Assembly: GCF_014698145.1 (NCBI RefSeq)
Contig: NZ_JACJSM010000019.1
Span: 43,999 to 107,998, forward strand
Reading direction: 5' to 3'
From: Oscillatoria sp. FACHB-1406
GTDB lineage: Bacteria; Cyanobacteriota; Cyanobacteriia; Cyanobacteriales; Spirulinaceae
Length of the DNA stretch: 64,000 bases
Each line of letters starts with the position of its first letter. The stretch's first letter is position 1. This document shows, one piece after another, positions 1 to 8,668 of the stretch. The notes under the pieces are model-generated. The model was not told the DNA's origin. It saw nothing but the letters and a program-made list of their open reading frames with translations, and ran no database searches. The translations under genes were made by a program, and so were the position numbers.

Positions 1-935
1 ACCATTTCTGGGGTGGGGGGCTGGGGCGGCATTGGTTGAGAATTTTCAGTATCGAGATCGATCGCGCTTTCTTCTTTTTCCCAGTCGGCGCGCTCGTCTT
101 CGACAGAGGCTAGAGGTTCCTGTTCTCGGGCAGCCTCATCTTTTTCTGCTTGAGTCTCTTCTTTTTCTAAAGGGATAAAACTAGCGGACGATTCGCCCTC
201 TGAAACGGAGGGATTCTCCTCAGTCTCCATTTCGATCGTTTCGAGAAGGATTTCTACCGATTCGCTCAAAACTTCGCCGGTTTCTAAATCGACGGATTGT
301 TCGACACTTAAGGTGGCAACTTCGATTGTTTCGGATTCTTCGCCGTCTGGATTGTCCTCGAGGGGAGTTTGGGGGGGAGGAGTGATGCTTTCTGCGGTTG
401 CTTGTGCTTCTGCTTCGGGGTTTGTCTCGCTGGCGCTTACACTGTCGGAGGTTGTCTCCTCAACCTTCGGGGAGGGAGGCGCGATGCGATCGGCGAGCGA
501 TTCGAGCTTGTCGGTTTGAGGGTCTTCTGCTTCTTCAACTAAAGTCGCAACGGACTCAACGGGGGCAGAGGTTGGCGGTTTGGGTTTGCGGAAGCGATTG
601 GTAATCGGGGCAAATAGGATATTCGGGGAGAGGCGGTTAATTTTTGCCTGGGTTTCGGGGGAAATCACTGTTTTTTCGCCGTCTGCGGTGGTAGCACGGC
701 GCAGACTGAAAGCTTCCCATCCCAACCAACCGAGGAGGGCAACGGAAGCCGTTTGACCCAATAATACGCCGCCGGTGATGCGTCCGGCGCAAATCCACAG
801 TACGAGGGCGTAGAACATGGCAACACCACTCCAGAGGAAGTCGTACTTGCGGTGAACTTCGGGGAAAAAGAAAGCGGCCATGAATAGGACAAAGCTTCCG
901 AGGGCGACGGCGATCGCGAGGATATGGGCAAGCAT
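1..935 (-). CDS. ycf66: Ycf66 family protein, 3' end beyond window
   Basis: The frame opens at an ATG (933-935) preceded by a strong Shine-Dalgarno, AGAGGAGG, and stays open to base 1, so the C-terminus is missing. The first 80 or so residues are the Ycf66 core, a cyanobacterial and plastid membrane protein of unknown function: a first membrane segment, the FFPEVHRKYDFLWSG motif, a second segment, and WICAGRITGGVLLGQTASVALLGWLGWEAFSLRR. From about residue 110 it turns into a long, very acidic Glu/Ser/Pro-rich tail, as many cyanobacterial Ycf66 proteins do. The family assignment is confident from the N-terminus. The tail is low complexity and says nothing about function. Confidence 0.88.
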   Translation of the reverse strand, partial: MLAHILAIAVALGSFVLFMAAFFFPEVHRKYDFLWSGVAMFYALVLWICAGRITGGVLLGQTASVALLGWLGWEAFSLRRATTADGEKTVISPETQAKINRLSPNILFAPITNRFRKPKPPTSAPVESVATLVEEAEDPQTDKLESLADRIAPPSPKVEETTSDSVSASETNPEAEAQATAESITPPPQTPLEDNPDGEESETIEVATLSVEQSVDLETGEVLSESVEILLETIEMETEENPSVSEGESSASFIPLEKEETQAEKDEAAREQEPLASVEDERADWEKEESAIDLDTENSQPMPPQPPTPEM

Positions 936-978
936 TATTAAAAGTCCTCCTCTAAGGTTTGAGTGTTGGGGGTCATTT

Positions 979-1026
979 CAGTTATGAGTTATCAGTTATG
1001 AGTTACCAGTTATTCAGTTATTAGTT
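979..1026. repeat. Short degenerate AT-rich tandem repeat
   Basis: The spacer between the Ycf66 gene and the efflux-pump gene holds several copies of a CAGTTATGAGTTA-like unit. Related ATGGACAATTGATAA-type simple repeats occur in other spacers of the window (about 7050, 28570 and 60340). No gene or signal is evident in it. Confidence 0.6.
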
Positions 1027-1110
1027 CTTCCTCTCTTAATCAAATTTAACCATCAATGGGTCGTTCGAGCCGTTTTCCCGGCAGGTATGGCGCTAAATTA
1101 AGCCCGATTG

Positions 1111-2721
1111 TTAATGCCCTACTGGGGCTTTTGCGCCGCGCCCGCCCTTACCGAGAAACAATAAAAGCGGTAGAGAACAGAGGAAAATAATTCCTACAAA
1201 TCGAAAGATATCGGCGTAAGAGAGAACGGCAGATTGCAGGCTGACGAGGCGATCGAGGGTTTCTAGGGCTTGTTGCTGCGCGATCGCGGCATCGACACCG
1301 CGACTTTGAAAATATCCTGTTAGCGCTTCGAGTCGTTGTAGGGTTTCGCGATCGTAACCGCTTAAATCTGTTAATAGCATAGCGCGGTGAAAGGTTTGCC
1401 GTCGGTCGAGCAAGGAAGCCAGAATTGCAATGCCAATGCTGCCGCCCAACTGCCGCATTAAGTTATAAAAACCGGAACCGGCGGAAATATCTTCTGGGGG
1501 CAAACCGCCCAAAGTCGCTAAACTTAAGGGCAAAAACATGAGAACGGTGGTCGCGCCGCGCCACACTAAGGGCCAAAAGAGATTATCCGTGCCGGTTTGG
1601 GGAGTAATTTGGGCGAGATCGAACATAACGAGGGTCGTGCCGATCGCGCCCATACCGATTAAAATACGAGCGTCTACTTTGGTGGAAATTTTCCCCAACA
1701 ACACCATCATGATTGCTGAGGCGAGCGCGCCGGGAGCAAGCAACCAGCCGGTTTGCGTGGCGGAATACCTCAATATCCCTTGGGCGAAGAGGGGAACGGC
1801 GAACAGCGCCCCATACAAGCCCATCCCCAAAATGCCGGAATAGAGGCTGCCAGCGGCTAAGGCGCGATGGCGCAAGACGCGCAAATCGACAGCGGGATGT
1901 TTTACCCGCAGTTCGCGGCGGATAAACAGGAATAAGCCAACCACCGCTGCGATCGCGAGGCGGATAATAAAAGGGGAGTCAAACCAACCTTCAGTTTCCC
2001 CTTCTTCGAGCAGCGTTTGCAAGCTGCCCACGGCGATAATTAAAAAGAGGATGCCCCACCAGTCTACGGGTTGTCGTTGTTGCGATCGCTTCTTGGCATC
2101 CGGACGCAAAAACAGCAGCGCCATAATTGTTGCGACAATGCCCACCGGCAGGTTAATAAAGAAAATCCAGCGCCATCCAAGGCTATCGGTTAAATATCCC
2201 CCCAAAGTCGGACCAATCGCTGGCCCCGCAATCACCCCGACTCCAAAGACGGCTTGAGCGAGGCCCTGTTCGGCGGGGGGAAAGCTTTCAAACAAAATCG
2301 CTTGTGCCTTAGCGAGCAATCCGCCGCCGCAAAGTCCTTGTAAGATGCGCGCTACGATCAGCATCGGCAGATTGACCGAAAAACCGCAGAGAACTGAGGA
2401 AAGCGTAAACCCAACCATTGAAAAGACAAAGTAGGTTTTTTTGCCGAAGAAGTCGCCCAACCAAGCCGAAAGGGGAATGAGAATGACATTGGCGATGGCG
2501 TAGGCGGTGACAACCCAGCCCACTTCGCTAATGGTTGCGCCCAAGGTGGCTTGAATCTCGGTCAGTGCCACGTTCACGATGCTGGTATCGATGACTTCGA
2601 GAATTGCGCCTAAAGCTGCTGTCAGCGCGATCGCCCATTTTAAGGGGCCTTGCACGTAACCGGCAAACGCTTCTGGGGAGAGTTCGGCTTTTGAGTTCGG
2701 TGAGGAGGAAATATTGGTCAT
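1111..2721 (-). CDS. DHA2 family (EmrB/QacA-type) drug efflux MFS transporter
   Basis: A 536-residue, 14-helix major facilitator protein, the usual length for the DHA2 drug:proton antiporters. Visible hallmarks are the acidic residue in the first helix (D45 in EVIDTSIVNVAL), motif A around residues 89-95 (GDFFGKK), motif B (ARILQG, about 124-129) and the antiporter motif C (GVGVIAGPAIGPTLGG, about 160-175). A long periplasmic loop precedes the last helix. It most likely exports hydrophobic compounds across the inner membrane; the substrate cannot be read. It starts 7 nt after the stop of the upstream BrkB-type gene on the same strand, so the two are probably co-transcribed. No EmrA-like membrane-fusion partner lies next to it. 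Confidence 0.9.
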   Translation of the reverse strand: MTNISSSPNSKAELSPEAFAGYVQGPLKWAIALTAALGAILEVIDTSIVNVALTEIQATLGATISEVGWVVTAYAIANVILIPLSAWLGDFFGKKTYFVFSMVGFTLSSVLCGFSVNLPMLIVARILQGLCGGGLLAKAQAILFESFPPAEQGLAQAVFGVGVIAGPAIGPTLGGYLTDSLGWRWIFFINLPVGIVATIMALLFLRPDAKKRSQQRQPVDWWGILFLIIAVGSLQTLLEEGETEGWFDSPFIIRLAIAAVVGLFLFIRRELRVKHPAVDLRVLRHRALAAGSLYSGILGMGLYGALFAVPLFAQGILRYSATQTGWLLAPGALASAIMMVLLGKISTKVDARILIGMGAIGTTLVMFDLAQITPQTGTDNLFWPLVWRGATTVLMFLPLSLATLGGLPPEDISAGSGFYNLMRQLGGSIGIAILASLLDRRQTFHRAMLLTDLSGYDRETLQRLEALTGYFQSRGVDAAIAQQQALETLDRLVSLQSAVLSYADIFRFVGIIFLCSLPLLLFLGKGGRGAKAPVGH

Positions 2722-2728
2722 CGGTCAA

Positions 2729-3799
2729 TTAAATTTTATCGGGCTTATCCACGCGATCGCGTCTAACCTCAAAATTGAGGGGCGGTTTCGACGATTTCGC
2801 CAGCATCTTTTCGCCAATGGTCGTATTGAGTTGCGCCCCCAGTAACATCACCAAAGAAGTCATATACAACCACAACATCAACACAATAACGGCTCCTACC
2901 GTTCCGTAAACCCGATTATAATGCCCGAAATTATTGACATAGAGGCGGAACAAACCGGAAATACAAGCCCAAGAAAGCGCTGCTAAAATCGCGCCCGGAA
3001 CAATGGGCGTTCCGCGCTTGCGACGGCTGGGGCCATAGCGATAAATAAAGGCAAAAGATGTACTAACAATTCCTAGCGCGACCGGCCAACGCAGTAAACC
3101 CCATAAATCCAAGAAAAAGACGATGCGAGCGGTTAAAGCTTTGGCATTATCGGCAGAGAAAGAGTTTTCGGCTACGCCGGGAAGATTATTAAGCAGTTCG
3201 GGAAGCTGGAAAATGAGGCTCAGTGAGAATTTAAAGATAAAATCCCCCATTAATACTAGGAACGAAGCCATCACCATCAGACCAATGCTGCCCAGCGTGA
3301 GTAGAATCGCGATGATTCTTGATTTCCAAAACGGCCGCCGGTAGGGGAGGGGAATGCGTTGAATTTGATCGAGGGCGTTCATGGCAGCACCGACGGCGGA
3401 AGAGGCAATCCAAATTGCGGCCAGAAAGCTAAGGGAAAATAAACTTTTACTTTTGGTTTGCGTAATTTCGGCGACAACACTTTTGACGAGGGCCCAAGCC
3501 ATGTCGGGCGCAAACATTTTGAGTTGAGTGACGAGATCTCGGAAGGTTAATTCTAACGAGGAGTTACCTCTGCCAGCGAGTTGTTGGATAACGCCTAAGA
3601 AGGTGGCTTGTAAGGATTCCTCGAAAATTGCGATCGCCGCGATCGTTGCTAGAATCGTGGGGAAGAGTGCGAGCATGGTATTGTAAGCCATTTCTGCCGA
3701 TAGGCCTCCCAAGCGTTGTTCCATTGCTTGCAACAATGCCAACCTCAACGTCGTGAAGTTGAGGTAGGTAAAGAATAGTAAACAACGCGGGACTCGCAT
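2729..3799 (-). CDS. YihY/BrkB family inner membrane protein
   Basis: A 356-residue protein with about six membrane helices and the conserved YihY features: GGLSAEMAYNTMLALFPTI near residue 32, the central FLAAIWIASSAVGAAMNALDQI region and the C-terminal GHYNRVYGTVGAVIVLMLWLYMTSLVMLLGAQLN block. The family was once called ribonuclease BN in error. It is now regarded as a membrane protein of uncertain, possibly transport, function. It is the first gene of a likely two-gene unit with the DHA2 transporter. Its start lies 75 bp from a divergent coiled-coil gene, so that spacer should hold promoters for both directions. Confidence 0.88.
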   Translation of the reverse strand: MRVPRCLLFFTYLNFTTLRLALLQAMEQRLGGLSAEMAYNTMLALFPTILATIAAIAIFEESLQATFLGVIQQLAGRGNSSLELTFRDLVTQLKMFAPDMAWALVKSVVAEITQTKSKSLFSLSFLAAIWIASSAVGAAMNALDQIQRIPLPYRRPFWKSRIIAILLTLGSIGLMVMASFLVLMGDFIFKFSLSLIFQLPELLNNLPGVAENSFSADNAKALTARIVFFLDLWGLLRWPVALGIVSTSFAFIYRYGPSRRKRGTPIVPGAILAALSWACISGLFRLYVNNFGHYNRVYGTVGAVIVLMLWLYMTSLVMLLGAQLNTTIGEKMLAKSSKPPLNFEVRRDRVDKPDKI

Positions 3800-3874
3800 A
3801 ATAATGCTGTAGGGCGTACTCTTTTAATATTTAAACTCGGATTCGAGAGGTCTGTTGAAAGTCGAGCGAACTTT

Positions 3875-4315
3875 ATGAATGAAGAAGTCGTACAGTGGTT
3901 GACAGAAATTCGCTCTTTGCAGGAAGAATTGACGCAATGCAGGAGCGATCGGGATGCTTCGGATAAAAGCGCGGCACACTGGCGGGAATTATACTCGACC
4001 GAGGCACAACAGCGCCGTGTAGAAGCTCGCTTGGCTCGAGAAAATCTCAATCGGCTCGAGCGAGAGATTCGGCAATTAAAAACGGGAGGCGTTGGCAATG
4101 CTTCGACTTCAGACGAGGAACGCGCTGCTGTTGAAGCGGAAGTGCTGGCGCTGAAGGATATCGAGAGTTTACAGCAAAAACTGATCGCAACGATTGAGGA
4201 ACGCGATCGCGCTTTGGCGGCGTTGAAAGTCGAACAGGAACAACACCAACAAACGCGCGACAGTTTAACGGCGATTATTAGCGATACTGTCGAGCAGCTA
4301 TCTCAGTATCGATGA
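3875..4315 (+). CDS. Small coiled-coil protein, conserved-hypothetical type
   Basis: 146 residues that are almost entirely helical, with heptad-like spacing of leucines in two blocks (about 1-70 and 90-146) separated by a short Gly/Ser/Thr linker (GGVGNASTSDEE). There is no signal peptide or membrane helix, so it should be cytosolic. I do not recognise a named family. It is transcribed away from the BrkB gene. Its stop codon lies inside the 3' end of the convergent DUF2079 gene (18-nt overlap), which suggests tight packing rather than a spurious frame. Function unknown; a structural or scaffolding role is only a guess from the coiled coil. Confidence 0.7.
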   Translation: MNEEVVQWLTEIRSLQEELTQCRSDRDASDKSAAHWRELYSTEAQQRRVEARLARENLNRLEREIRQLKTGGVGNASTSDEERAAVEAEVLALKDIESLQQKLIATIEERDRALAALKVEQEQHQQTRDSLTAIISDTVEQLSQYR

Positions 4316-5806
4316 GGATTGGGGCTTGCGCGCAAATAAATAAATTTCGTCTCGTTGCGAGACTAAGTTGAAATTTGGCTGCTGTCGGAAATAAGCCACT
4401 CTTTGCTGCGCTAAAGCCACATGATCCGGCCAAGGACGGCGTAAATCGATTAAAACGAAGTCAAAAGCGCCGAGTTCGGCTTCGGAAAGCGGCGTATTAA
4501 TTAATTTAAGGGTGGGGCGGTGGGTGAGGTGGGGCGCGAGTTCGTTATCGGTGAGGACGCTGGCGTTGGGTGGAATCGCTGACATGGCTTGCGTTGTCGC
4601 TGTCCAGGTGTCGAAGGTGGAGAGGAAGCGCAGGATGTAGTAGTGTTTGGCGAAGGCAAAAAATGCGATCGCGCACCACAACATTACCGTTTTTCTTCGC
4701 AGGCGCAATCCTTCCCCCGCCGCTAGCGTTGCGATAACGCTGAGAATGAGAAAGGGGAGAACGGGGAGGGAGTATTGATAGTACAAATCCCGTTGATTGG
4801 GATCGTCGGCGAGGAGATTGAGGCAAAGGGCGGGAATAGCGGCGATGAGGGGCGCGAGGCGGCGCGGCGAAAGTCCCCACAAAAGCGGTAATACGAGCAA
4901 TAGGAGATAGCGGAGGCTATCAAAGGAAAAGATTTGCCCGAGTAGGAGTTGGGGTTTAAAGAGGAAGTTTTGGAAGATTTCGTTGAAGGAACTGCCGAGG
5001 TAGGCGTAACGCCACAAATGCCGCCCTAGGGTTGCGCCTGCGCCGCCAAAAGTCGGGATAATGATTTGAGTAGCGATCGCAAACCAAGCAATTCCGGCGC
5101 AAAACGCGATCGCGCCGTACAGCCTTTTTTTCTCGCAGGCGAACAGCCAAACGCCCATCGCAGCTACCGTAAGGGAAAGAACGGCTTTGCAACTGAGAAT
5201 TAACGCGATCGCGGCGCAAAACCCGATAATTTTTCCCCGCCTTGCCGATAAAACCGCTGCAAACAGCCCGAAGGGGACAAAAACATCGGGGTGAAAGTCG
5301 AAGAGGTTGATATTGAAGATGAGGGGGTAAAAGAGGTAGGCGAAGGCGACTAAGCGACTTTGGGAACGCGGCAAACCGGCATCTAGAGCGAGGTTAGAGG
5401 CGAGGAGGGCGGCAGAAGAGAGCGCGATCGCTTGTAGCGCAAAGAGCCAATAAACAGAGGGATAGAGTTTATAGAGGAGCGCGATCGGATAATAAATGAA
5501 GGCTGCATGATCGCCTAAGATATGAAAGCCCAATAACGACGAAATTGGCGTTTTTCCCTGACTAATGAGGTAAATGGCTTGGTCGAAAATCCCTAAGTCT
5601 GCTGCTGTCGAACGGTAGAGGGCGTGTTTTAAACTGCTACAGGCGAAGAGGAGTAAACCGAACAGCGCGATCGCAGCAATTAACGAATTTTGCTGCCGTT
5701 CGACGATAAGTTCCTTGCGTTGCCGATTGGATTCTTGTATCGTTTTTGAAGCTTGGCTTGCACTCAAAATGCCGTCTCCTCCGACGCAGCAGCAACCAAT
5801 TTTCAC
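4298..5806 (-). CDS. DUF2079 multi-pass membrane protein
   Basis: 502 residues with roughly ten membrane helices. The signature of the DUF2079 family is clear: STAADLGIFDQAIYLISQG followed by GFHILGDHAAFIYYPIALLYKL and the loop LFDFHPDVFVPFGLFAAV. The family resembles GT-C glycosyltransferases, with acidic loop residues after the first helix, so a lipid-linked sugar transferase role is possible but unproven. The first 45 residues (three consecutive Cys, then a charged stretch) are not typical of the family, so the true start may be further in. It overlaps the convergent coiled-coil gene by 18 nt. Confidence 0.82.
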   Translation of the reverse strand: MKIGCCCVGGDGILSASQASKTIQESNRQRKELIVERQQNSLIAAIALFGLLLFACSSLKHALYRSTAADLGIFDQAIYLISQGKTPISSLLGFHILGDHAAFIYYPIALLYKLYPSVYWLFALQAIALSSAALLASNLALDAGLPRSQSRLVAFAYLFYPLIFNINLFDFHPDVFVPFGLFAAVLSARRGKIIGFCAAIALILSCKAVLSLTVAAMGVWLFACEKKRLYGAIAFCAGIAWFAIATQIIIPTFGGAGATLGRHLWRYAYLGSSFNEIFQNFLFKPQLLLGQIFSFDSLRYLLLLVLPLLWGLSPRRLAPLIAAIPALCLNLLADDPNQRDLYYQYSLPVLPFLILSVIATLAAGEGLRLRRKTVMLWCAIAFFAFAKHYYILRFLSTFDTWTATTQAMSAIPPNASVLTDNELAPHLTHRPTLKLINTPLSEAELGAFDFVLIDLRRPWPDHVALAQQRVAYFRQQPNFNLVSQRDEIYLFARKPQSSSILR

Positions 5807-5890
5807 GGGCTTACCTCATTTTTGTCAAGGCAGTTCTATTTCCCGTAGTTATACTTAAGTTTTCTTGAAAATATTAAGAATTTAACTGCT

Positions 5891-7036
5891 ATGACTTTTG
5901 TGCGATCGCGATTCTCGCTTCTCTTCCGAAATCCCGTCATTCTCGGCGCGATCGTCGTTTTTTCTTTCGCACTTTACCTCTACATTTTTAAGTTTCAAAG
6001 CAACATCTACGGTTTTTTTCGCATCGGTTCCGTACTGCCTTTCTCTCCTTACCTCGAACTTAAAAAAGCCCTCATATTTAACGGAGAACTCGGCTTTGAC
6101 GGTCAACAATTTCTCAGCATTGCTTTCGATCCCTTGTTGCACAATCCCGATACTTTGTCAACTCTCGATAGTCCAAGATTGCGATATCGAAGAATTCTTT
6201 ATCCCTTACTGAGTTACGTTCTCGGACTGGGGAACGTTAACCTGATTCCCTATGTAATGGTGGCGATTAATATCGCTTCTATTCTGGGGTTAACCTGGAT
6301 TTTTACACAATACTCGAAGGCTAAAAAGTGGCGATCGCTATTCCTCCTCTGCATTCCTGGCGTGTGGATTGTGCTTTCCCTCTCCACCGCCGACTTACTC
6401 AATAGTTTGCTAACCATAGCCGCATTTTACTGCTATCAAAACTCGCGAATTGGACGCACTGCAATTCTGCTTTCTTTAGCGTATTTAACGAAAGAAATTT
6501 CCGTGATGATGGGACTCGCACTTATTTTAAATAGTGCTTGGAAGCGCCAAGGAAAACAAATCCTCTATTTAGGGGCTGCATTTATTCCCACTTTACTGTG
6601 GAATATCTACGTTTTACTGAGACTAAAATCTCAAGGGTTTCTCGGCATCAATGAAAATTTCGGGACTCCCTTGCTCGGCATCACACAAAAAATCTTAGCA
6701 TTAATCAACGGAGGATTTAGCATTAAAAATGTTTATGAAGCTTATGCTTTTTTCCTGTTGATAGTAATATTTGCTTCAAATCTCGTTATTGCAGCGAAAT
6801 CACTTCGAGAAAACCGCGTTATCGGGTTAGCGACCTTACTCTACGGCGTATTATTTATTTCCAGCAGTATGGCGATGCTAAGCTATTTCTTGAATTATCC
6901 GCGTCAATATATTGATGTTTACTTTCTCTTGCTCTTAACTTGCTGCAATCGCCTCCCCAACTTCGAGCGATTAAAACTTGGCTTAATCGCTGCGGCAGGG
7001 ATAGAGAGCGTTATCTTTATTTTCGGACATAGTTAG
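5891..7036 (+). CDS. GT-C-like multi-pass membrane protein (AZOBR_p60025-type)
   Basis: 381 residues with a first membrane helix at about 16-34, a large soluble loop carrying the motif GELGFDGQQFLSIAFDPLL, then SPRLRYRRILYPLLSYVLGLG and eight or so further helices. The DGQ loop and the RYRRILYPLL motif are typical of a family of membrane proteins linked to cell-surface glycopolymer formation. The architecture, an acidic motif in the first periplasmic loop followed by many helices, is that of GT-C glycosyltransferases. It is divergent from the DUF2079 gene, with 84 bp between them. The pair may serve surface polysaccharide synthesis, but that is inference. Confidence 0.72.
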   Translation: MTFVRSRFSLLFRNPVILGAIVVFSFALYLYIFKFQSNIYGFFRIGSVLPFSPYLELKKALIFNGELGFDGQQFLSIAFDPLLHNPDTLSTLDSPRLRYRRILYPLLSYVLGLGNVNLIPYVMVAINIASILGLTWIFTQYSKAKKWRSLFLLCIPGVWIVLSLSTADLLNSLLTIAAFYCYQNSRIGRTAILLSLAYLTKEISVMMGLALILNSAWKRQGKQILYLGAAFIPTLLWNIYVLLRLKSQGFLGINENFGTPLLGITQKILALINGGFSIKNVYEAYAFFLLIVIFASNLVIAAKSLRENRVIGLATLLYGVLFISSSMAMLSYFLNYPRQYIDVYFLLLLTCCNRLPNFERLKLGLIAAAGIESVIFIFGHS

Positions 7037-7050
7037 AATAATTGAGAATT

Positions 7051-7155
7051 GACAATGGACAATTGATAACGTTTGGAGATATTTCGTAGGGTGGGCAGCG
7101 CCCACCAGCCTTAAGTCAGTGCCATTCGACAATGGACAATTGATAACGTTTGGAG
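7051..7155. repeat. 28-nt direct repeats flanking a GGTGGGC palindrome
   Basis: A 28-nt sequence (GACAATGGACAATTGATAAC and the next 8 nt) occurs at 7051-7078 and exactly again at 7128-7155. Between them, at 7086-7108, lies a palindromic element with arms GGTGGGC and GCCCACC around AGC. The same palindrome is found twice more at about 21765 and 21843. Confidence 0.8.
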
Positions 7156-7179
7156 CCGTTAATTGAAGAGAGTCGATTC

Positions 7180-7250
7180 TATGCGGCGAATGTCATTCGC
7201 TCTTAACCATCTAATTTAATTTTTTGTACCTCACTCACATGAAAATTGCT
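7180..7250. repeat. Dispersed ~70-nt repeat, copy 1
   Basis: Clearly similar along its length to 12939-13010. Shared blocks include GCGAATG, CATTC, CCATCT, AATTTTTTGT, CCTCA and ATGAAAA. The central part can fold as a hairpin with arms GCGAATG and CATTCGC. It ends a few bases before the start codon of the next gene, so it forms that gene's leader. Confidence 0.65.
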
Positions 7251-7252
7251 AT

Positions 7253-7561
7253 ATGCTTTATATAACAGTTAAGATTTACGGAATGAACGGAATTCGAGGA
7301 GAATTTAAAGATTACGAGAAAAAAGCGTTAGCCCTATTCAAAAAACACGGAGGTGAAGTGCTTGTTGCCTATGCTCCAGAAAAGGAAAACACCAAGTTAG
7401 AATACCCCGATGAAATCCAAATCTTAAGAATTGAAAACCGTACAAAATTTGAGGAGTTTATGAAAGATCAAGAGCGGCTGAAGATGGCAGGCGAGCGTAC
7501 ATCAGTGATTCGGAAAACTGAAGTTTATTTATCTGAAGAAATCATTGACTATTCAACTTAG
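7253..7561 (+). CDS. Small DUF1330-like protein
   Basis: 102 residues with the length and pattern of a dimeric alpha/beta-barrel protein: a first beta strand (YITVKIYG), a helix (FKDYEKKALALFKKHGGEVLVAYA), a PDEIQILRIENRTKFEEFMKD block and a closing strand. This resembles DUF1330, whose biochemical role is unknown. The start is uncertain: no Shine-Dalgarno is visible before the ATG at 7253, and the upstream sequence is a dispersed repeat. An internal ATG at 7283 is the alternative. It stands alone, convergent with tilS. Confidence 0.6.
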   Translation: MLYITVKIYGMNGIRGEFKDYEKKALALFKKHGGEVLVAYAPEKENTKLEYPDEIQILRIENRTKFEEFMKDQERLKMAGERTSVIRKTEVYLSEEIIDYST

Positions 7562-7588
7562 AAACGATCGCTTGTTTTAGAAGCTGTT

Positions 7589-8554
7589 TCACTTGCTTTC
7601 CTTGCCGATAAAATCCCCTCTCACTTCCAGCACCACACCGCCCGGAAAAGAAGAAGTCCGCGAGCGCTTTGGCGCATCAATTAACTGCGTTACGGCTTCG
7701 ATTTGCTCGAAATTCGGAGCAATTTTTAAGATCTTTTGCAAAAATTGACGCACGACGCGACGCTGAATTGCTAGGGGAATGGAACGCAATACCTTACAAT
7801 TCAGCATTCCTTCTGGGGTAAGGCAATCTTTTAACTGCTGGGATGCAACTTCTTCGAGATAGTCGGATTCTGCGCGCAAGATTTCGGCTGTTTGCGCGAT
7901 CGCGGTTTCCACTTGCGGGTTAAAATGCGCTTTTAAATAGGGAATGGTTTCCTGACGCAGGCGATTGCGCGCAAACTTCAGGTTATGATTCATCGCATCG
8001 TCCCATACCGGCAATTGAAACTGCCGACAAAACTCCCCCGTTTCCGCGCGGCTAAAGTTTAATAAGGGGCGAACTAATTGTAAATTGGGGGCGAGGGAAC
8101 GCTGCCAAACCATCGCCTGCAAACCATCGGAACCCGCACCGCGAAAGCAATTATACAGGAAAGTTTCGGCGCGATCGCTCAATGTATGCCCCGTCGCGAT
8201 CGCGCTATACCCCCCCTCCCGCGCCATTTCCATTAACGCCTCATATCGCCACTCCCGCGCCGCTGCTTCCGTTTCCGGCAATTCCCGCGCTACTTTCAGA
8301 AAAAACGGCAGATTTCGCCCGCGTGCAATCTCCTCAACGTGCGCCGCAATTCCCGCATCCGTCGCCCAACCATGATCGCAGTGCGCCACCGCCAATTCCC
8401 AATCCCACTTCGGTTGCAAGTGCAGCAACAACTCTAACAAACAAAGCGAATCTTGTCCCCCCGAAACCGCCACTAGCACTCGCGCTTGTCGCGACAACAA
8501 TTGCTGTTGCCGACAGGTTTGGTGCAAGCGCGCGTGGAAAAGCGTCCAAACCAT
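7589..8554 (-). CDS. tilS: tRNA(Ile)-lysidine synthase TilS
   Basis: 321 residues. TilS attaches lysine to C34 of the tRNA(Ile) CAU anticodon, using ATP, so that it reads AUA codons as isoleucine. The N-terminal PP-loop SGGQDS (residues 31-36) binds ATP. It is followed by the HCDHGW motif and the family-specific ETAAAREWRYEAL and TGHTLSDRAETFLYN motifs. The C-terminal part (about 215-320) matches the short cyanobacterial TilS linker domain and lacks the extra domain of E. coli TilS. Single-copy housekeeping gene. The sequence upstream shows no operon partner. Confidence 0.95.
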   Translation of the reverse strand: MVWTLFHARLHQTCRQQQLLSRQARVLVAVSGGQDSLCLLELLLHLQPKWDWELAVAHCDHGWATDAGIAAHVEEIARGRNLPFFLKVARELPETEAAAREWRYEALMEMAREGGYSAIATGHTLSDRAETFLYNCFRGAGSDGLQAMVWQRSLAPNLQLVRPLLNFSRAETGEFCRQFQLPVWDDAMNHNLKFARNRLRQETIPYLKAHFNPQVETAIAQTAEILRAESDYLEEVASQQLKDCLTPEGMLNCKVLRSIPLAIQRRVVRQFLQKILKIAPNFEQIEAVTQLIDAPKRSRTSSFPGGVVLEVRGDFIGKESK

Positions 8555-8668
8555 AACCTAATCTTGACGTTACGTGAGCGCAAAGAAGGACAGAATAAAG
8601 CGCAAAAAGAAAGACAGACTAATTATTGAAAACCGCCTATCTTCCTCAAGATCGCCACTTTCTACTCT